Of a stretch of DNA of 23,453 nt, positions 22,097 through 23,453 are shown in pieces. The number at the start of each line of letters is the position of its first letter. Positions within the stretch are counted from its first letter, which is position 1. The position numbers and the translations under genes were made by a program. The notes beneath the pieces are model-generated. The model made no database searches, was not told the DNA's origin, and was given only the letters and a program-made list of their open reading frames with translations. Source of the stretch: Flavobacterium sp. (GTDB lineage Bacteria; Bacteroidota; Bacteroidia; Flavobacteriales; Flavobacteriaceae); NCBI GenBank assembly GCA_030152225.1, contig JASLHL010000246.1, positions 1-23,453 of the forward strand, in the 5' to 3' direction.

Positions 22097-22894
22097 ATGA
22101 TAGTAACAAAGGATCAACTAGGTCGTGAACACACTTTTGAGCAAATGCCCACCCGCATTGTTTCGCTTGTACCTGCTGTAACGGAAACACTTTTTGACTT
22201 AGGATTAGAAGATGAGTTAGTCGGTATAACAACGGCTTGTATTCATCCGTATCAATTAAAAGTAACAAAGGAAAGTATAGGTACTCCAAAACAAGTCGCG
22301 ATTGACCAAATTAAAGCGTTGAATCCTGCTATTATCATAGCGAATATTGAAGAAAATACGGTAGAACAGATTGAGAAAGTACAGGGTATTTGTCCCATTT
22401 GGTTGACCGATGTTCGCAATATGGATCAAAATATTCAGCTCATTGAAGCTTTAGGGCAATTGTTCAACAAGCGTACAGAAGCTCGTAAATGGATCGATAA
22501 AATTCAGTTTGGACAACGAGATTTGATGGACTTTGTTCGCAATAAGGAAGGATATAAGGCGGCTTATTTTGTAGGGAAAGACCCTTTTGTCGTAGCAGGA
22601 GAAGGAACATGGATTCACGAATTGCTAACGCTCAACCAGTTTGAAAATGTCTATGCCAATCGTTTAGAACGCTATCCGGAGGTTGAAATTAAAAAAATAA
22701 GAATAGAGGGCGACCCCGAAGTGGTTTTTCTCCCTTCCTTGCCTTACGCATTTCAAGAAGAAGATGCCTTTGAAATTGGGCGATTTACACACCATGGAAA
22801 GACCATCTTCGTAGAAGGAGAGATGTTTTCTTGGTCTGGTACCCATGTGTGCAAAGCTTTTGATTATTTTAAGCAAATTCACAATCGATTATAA
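22097..22894 (+). CDS. Helical-backbone metal receptor / BtuF-like protein without signal peptide
   Basis: The 265-residue protein has the periplasmic-binding fold of the BtuF/FhuD type. RIVSLVPAVTETLFDLGLEDELVGIT (about 20-45) is the standard first strand-helix. LNPAIIIANIEENTVEQIEKV and YKAAYFVGKDPFVVAGEGTWIHELL match the later lobes. BtuF-like proteins capture cobalamin or iron-siderophore for ABC import. Here the protein starts MIVTKDQLGREHTFEQ with no signal peptide, and no permease or ATPase gene is nearby. A cytoplasmic role is therefore possible, and transport is not supported by context. It follows pyrF by three bases and is closed by a terminator. Confidence 0.85.
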   Translation: MIVTKDQLGREHTFEQMPTRIVSLVPAVTETLFDLGLEDELVGITTACIHPYQLKVTKESIGTPKQVAIDQIKALNPAIIIANIEENTVEQIEKVQGICPIWLTDVRNMDQNIQLIEALGQLFNKRTEARKWIDKIQFGQRDLMDFVRNKEGYKAAYFVGKDPFVVAGEGTWIHELLTLNQFENVYANRLERYPEVEIKKIRIEGDPEVVFLPSLPYAFQEEDAFEIGRFTHHGKTIFVEGEMFSWSGTHVCKAFDYFKQIHNRL

Positions 22895-22897
22895 ACT

Positions 22898-22926
22898 AAA
22901 AATCTCACAGCAGGTGAGATTTTTTT
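22898..22926 (+). terminator. Intrinsic terminator of the pyrF operon
   Basis: AAAAATCTCAC (22898-22908) pairs exactly with GTGAGATTTTT (22914-22924) around a five-base loop, followed by T residues. The rest of 22927-23128 shows no gene or clear structure. Confidence 0.92.
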
Positions 22927-23128
22927 ATTTCCTCTCGTTTGTTAGAAGAAGACAGCGCTAACTCTTGCCTGATTAAGTTACCCCTTTAGGGTACATGCTC
23001 ACACCAAAAGTGGCTAATATCGGCCTCAAAATGACTCTATTTGGATGTAAGAAATAAAAAAAATAGAAAAATCCTAAAAAAACGGTTTTTTCATGGGTTT
23101 GAGATATGGAAAAACGCGATAAAATCTG

Positions 23129-23136
23129 TATATTAG
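23129..23136 (+). promoter_or_regulatory. Predicted -7 element of gyrA
   Basis: TATATTAG, a TTAG variant of TAnnTTTG, lies 36 bases before the ATG at 23173. No -33 element at normal spacing was found. Confidence 0.4.
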
Positions 23137-23172
23137 CACGTTTAATAATGACAATTTAAATTTAATATACTT

Positions 23173-23453
23173 ATGTCTGAAGGAGAAAAGTTGATTCCTA
23201 TTAACATTGAGGAACAGATGAAATCCGCTTACATTGACTATTCAATGTCCGTGATTGTATCTCGAGCGCTTCCTGATGTTAGAGATGGCTTAAAACCTGT
23301 GCATCGTAGAGTGTTATTTGGTATGTATGAATTAGGCGTGATGTCTAATAGAGCACATAAAAAGTCTGCCAGAATTGTAGGGGAAGTTTTAGGTAAATAC
23401 CACCCACACGGTGATAGTTCTGTATATGACGCCATGGTGCGTATGGCTCAAGA
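23173..23453 (+). CDS. gyrA: DNA gyrase subunit A, N-terminal part (partial)
   Basis: The first 93 codons of GyrA are present before the window ends. It is the subunit that breaks and rejoins [23 protein letters not shown] (21-40) and [15 protein letters not shown] are invariant GyrA segments. The quinolone-resistance region [19 protein letters not shown] (75-93) is included. The positions matching E. coli Ser83 and Asp87 are Ser82 and Asp86 here, the unmutated state. ParC also shares these motifs, but the [20 protein letters not shown] start is typical of flavobacterial GyrA. The active-site tyrosine lies beyond the window. Confidence 0.95.
   Translation, partial: MSEGEKLIPINIEEQMKSAYIDYSMSVIVSRALPDVRDGLKPVHRRVLFGMYELGVMSNRAHKKSARIVGEVLGKYHPHGDSSVYDAMVRMAQ

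Overview
The window looks like a piece of a flavobacterial chromosome, most like Myroides or a close relative in the Flavobacteriaceae. The evidence is indirect. Many genes have an upstream -7 element of the Bacteroidetes type (TAnnTTTG, or a TTAG variant), and Shine-Dalgarno sites are not obvious. One lipoprotein carries a Ser-Ser-Asp-Asp stretch after its lipidated cysteine, as flavobacterial surface lipoproteins do. Base composition is AT-rich throughout. No tRNA, rRNA, transposase, phage gene or CRISPR array was seen.

Layout. Bases 1-3909 hold the tail of an unknown protein, a hypothetical protein, a GNAT acetyltransferase, an OsmC-like protein, a small lipoprotein, and a DUF1801/PhnB-like gene pair. 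Bases 4024-8699 (minus strand) are a four-gene tripartite drug-efflux operon: TetR regulator, TolC-like channel, EmrA-like adaptor and EmrB-like DHA2 pump. A palindromic operator overlaps the predicted promoter. Bases 8963-10303 (minus) are a flavin-dependent luciferase-like oxidoreductase with its ArsR-type regulator. Two related operator-like sites lie in front of them. Bases 10453-11898 hold a rhomboid protease and a Blc-type lipocalin. Bases 11947-14324 are a divergent EamA exporter and MocR-type (GntR plus aminotransferase fold) regulator.

Bases 14430-16158 are the most interesting unit. A clear TPP riboswitch precedes a PnuC/PnuT-type transporter gene, which overlaps a gene for an acyl-CoA-dehydrogenase-fold flavoprotein resembling group D flavin monooxygenases. 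The leader after the aptamer contains an exact 10-base complement of the aptamer's conserved core and a 6-base complement of the tandem start codons. This suggests a start-codon-masking switch. A second EamA exporter (RhtA-like) follows, with its own promoter and a hairpin plus T-run inside its leader.

Bases 17277-23453 are mostly housekeeping genes: pepD, a YceI-family lipoprotein, prfA, pyrF, a substrate-binding-fold protein without a signal peptide, and the start of gyrA. Most are separated by clear intrinsic terminators. The longest gene-free stretch (18750-19437) holds a 19-bp inverted repeat with three 11-bp direct repeats.

At small scale, both convergent intergenic gaps (near 4000 and 11930) contain a five-unit array of degenerate 7-bp repeats, 35 bp long, touching the stop codon of the minus-strand gene.
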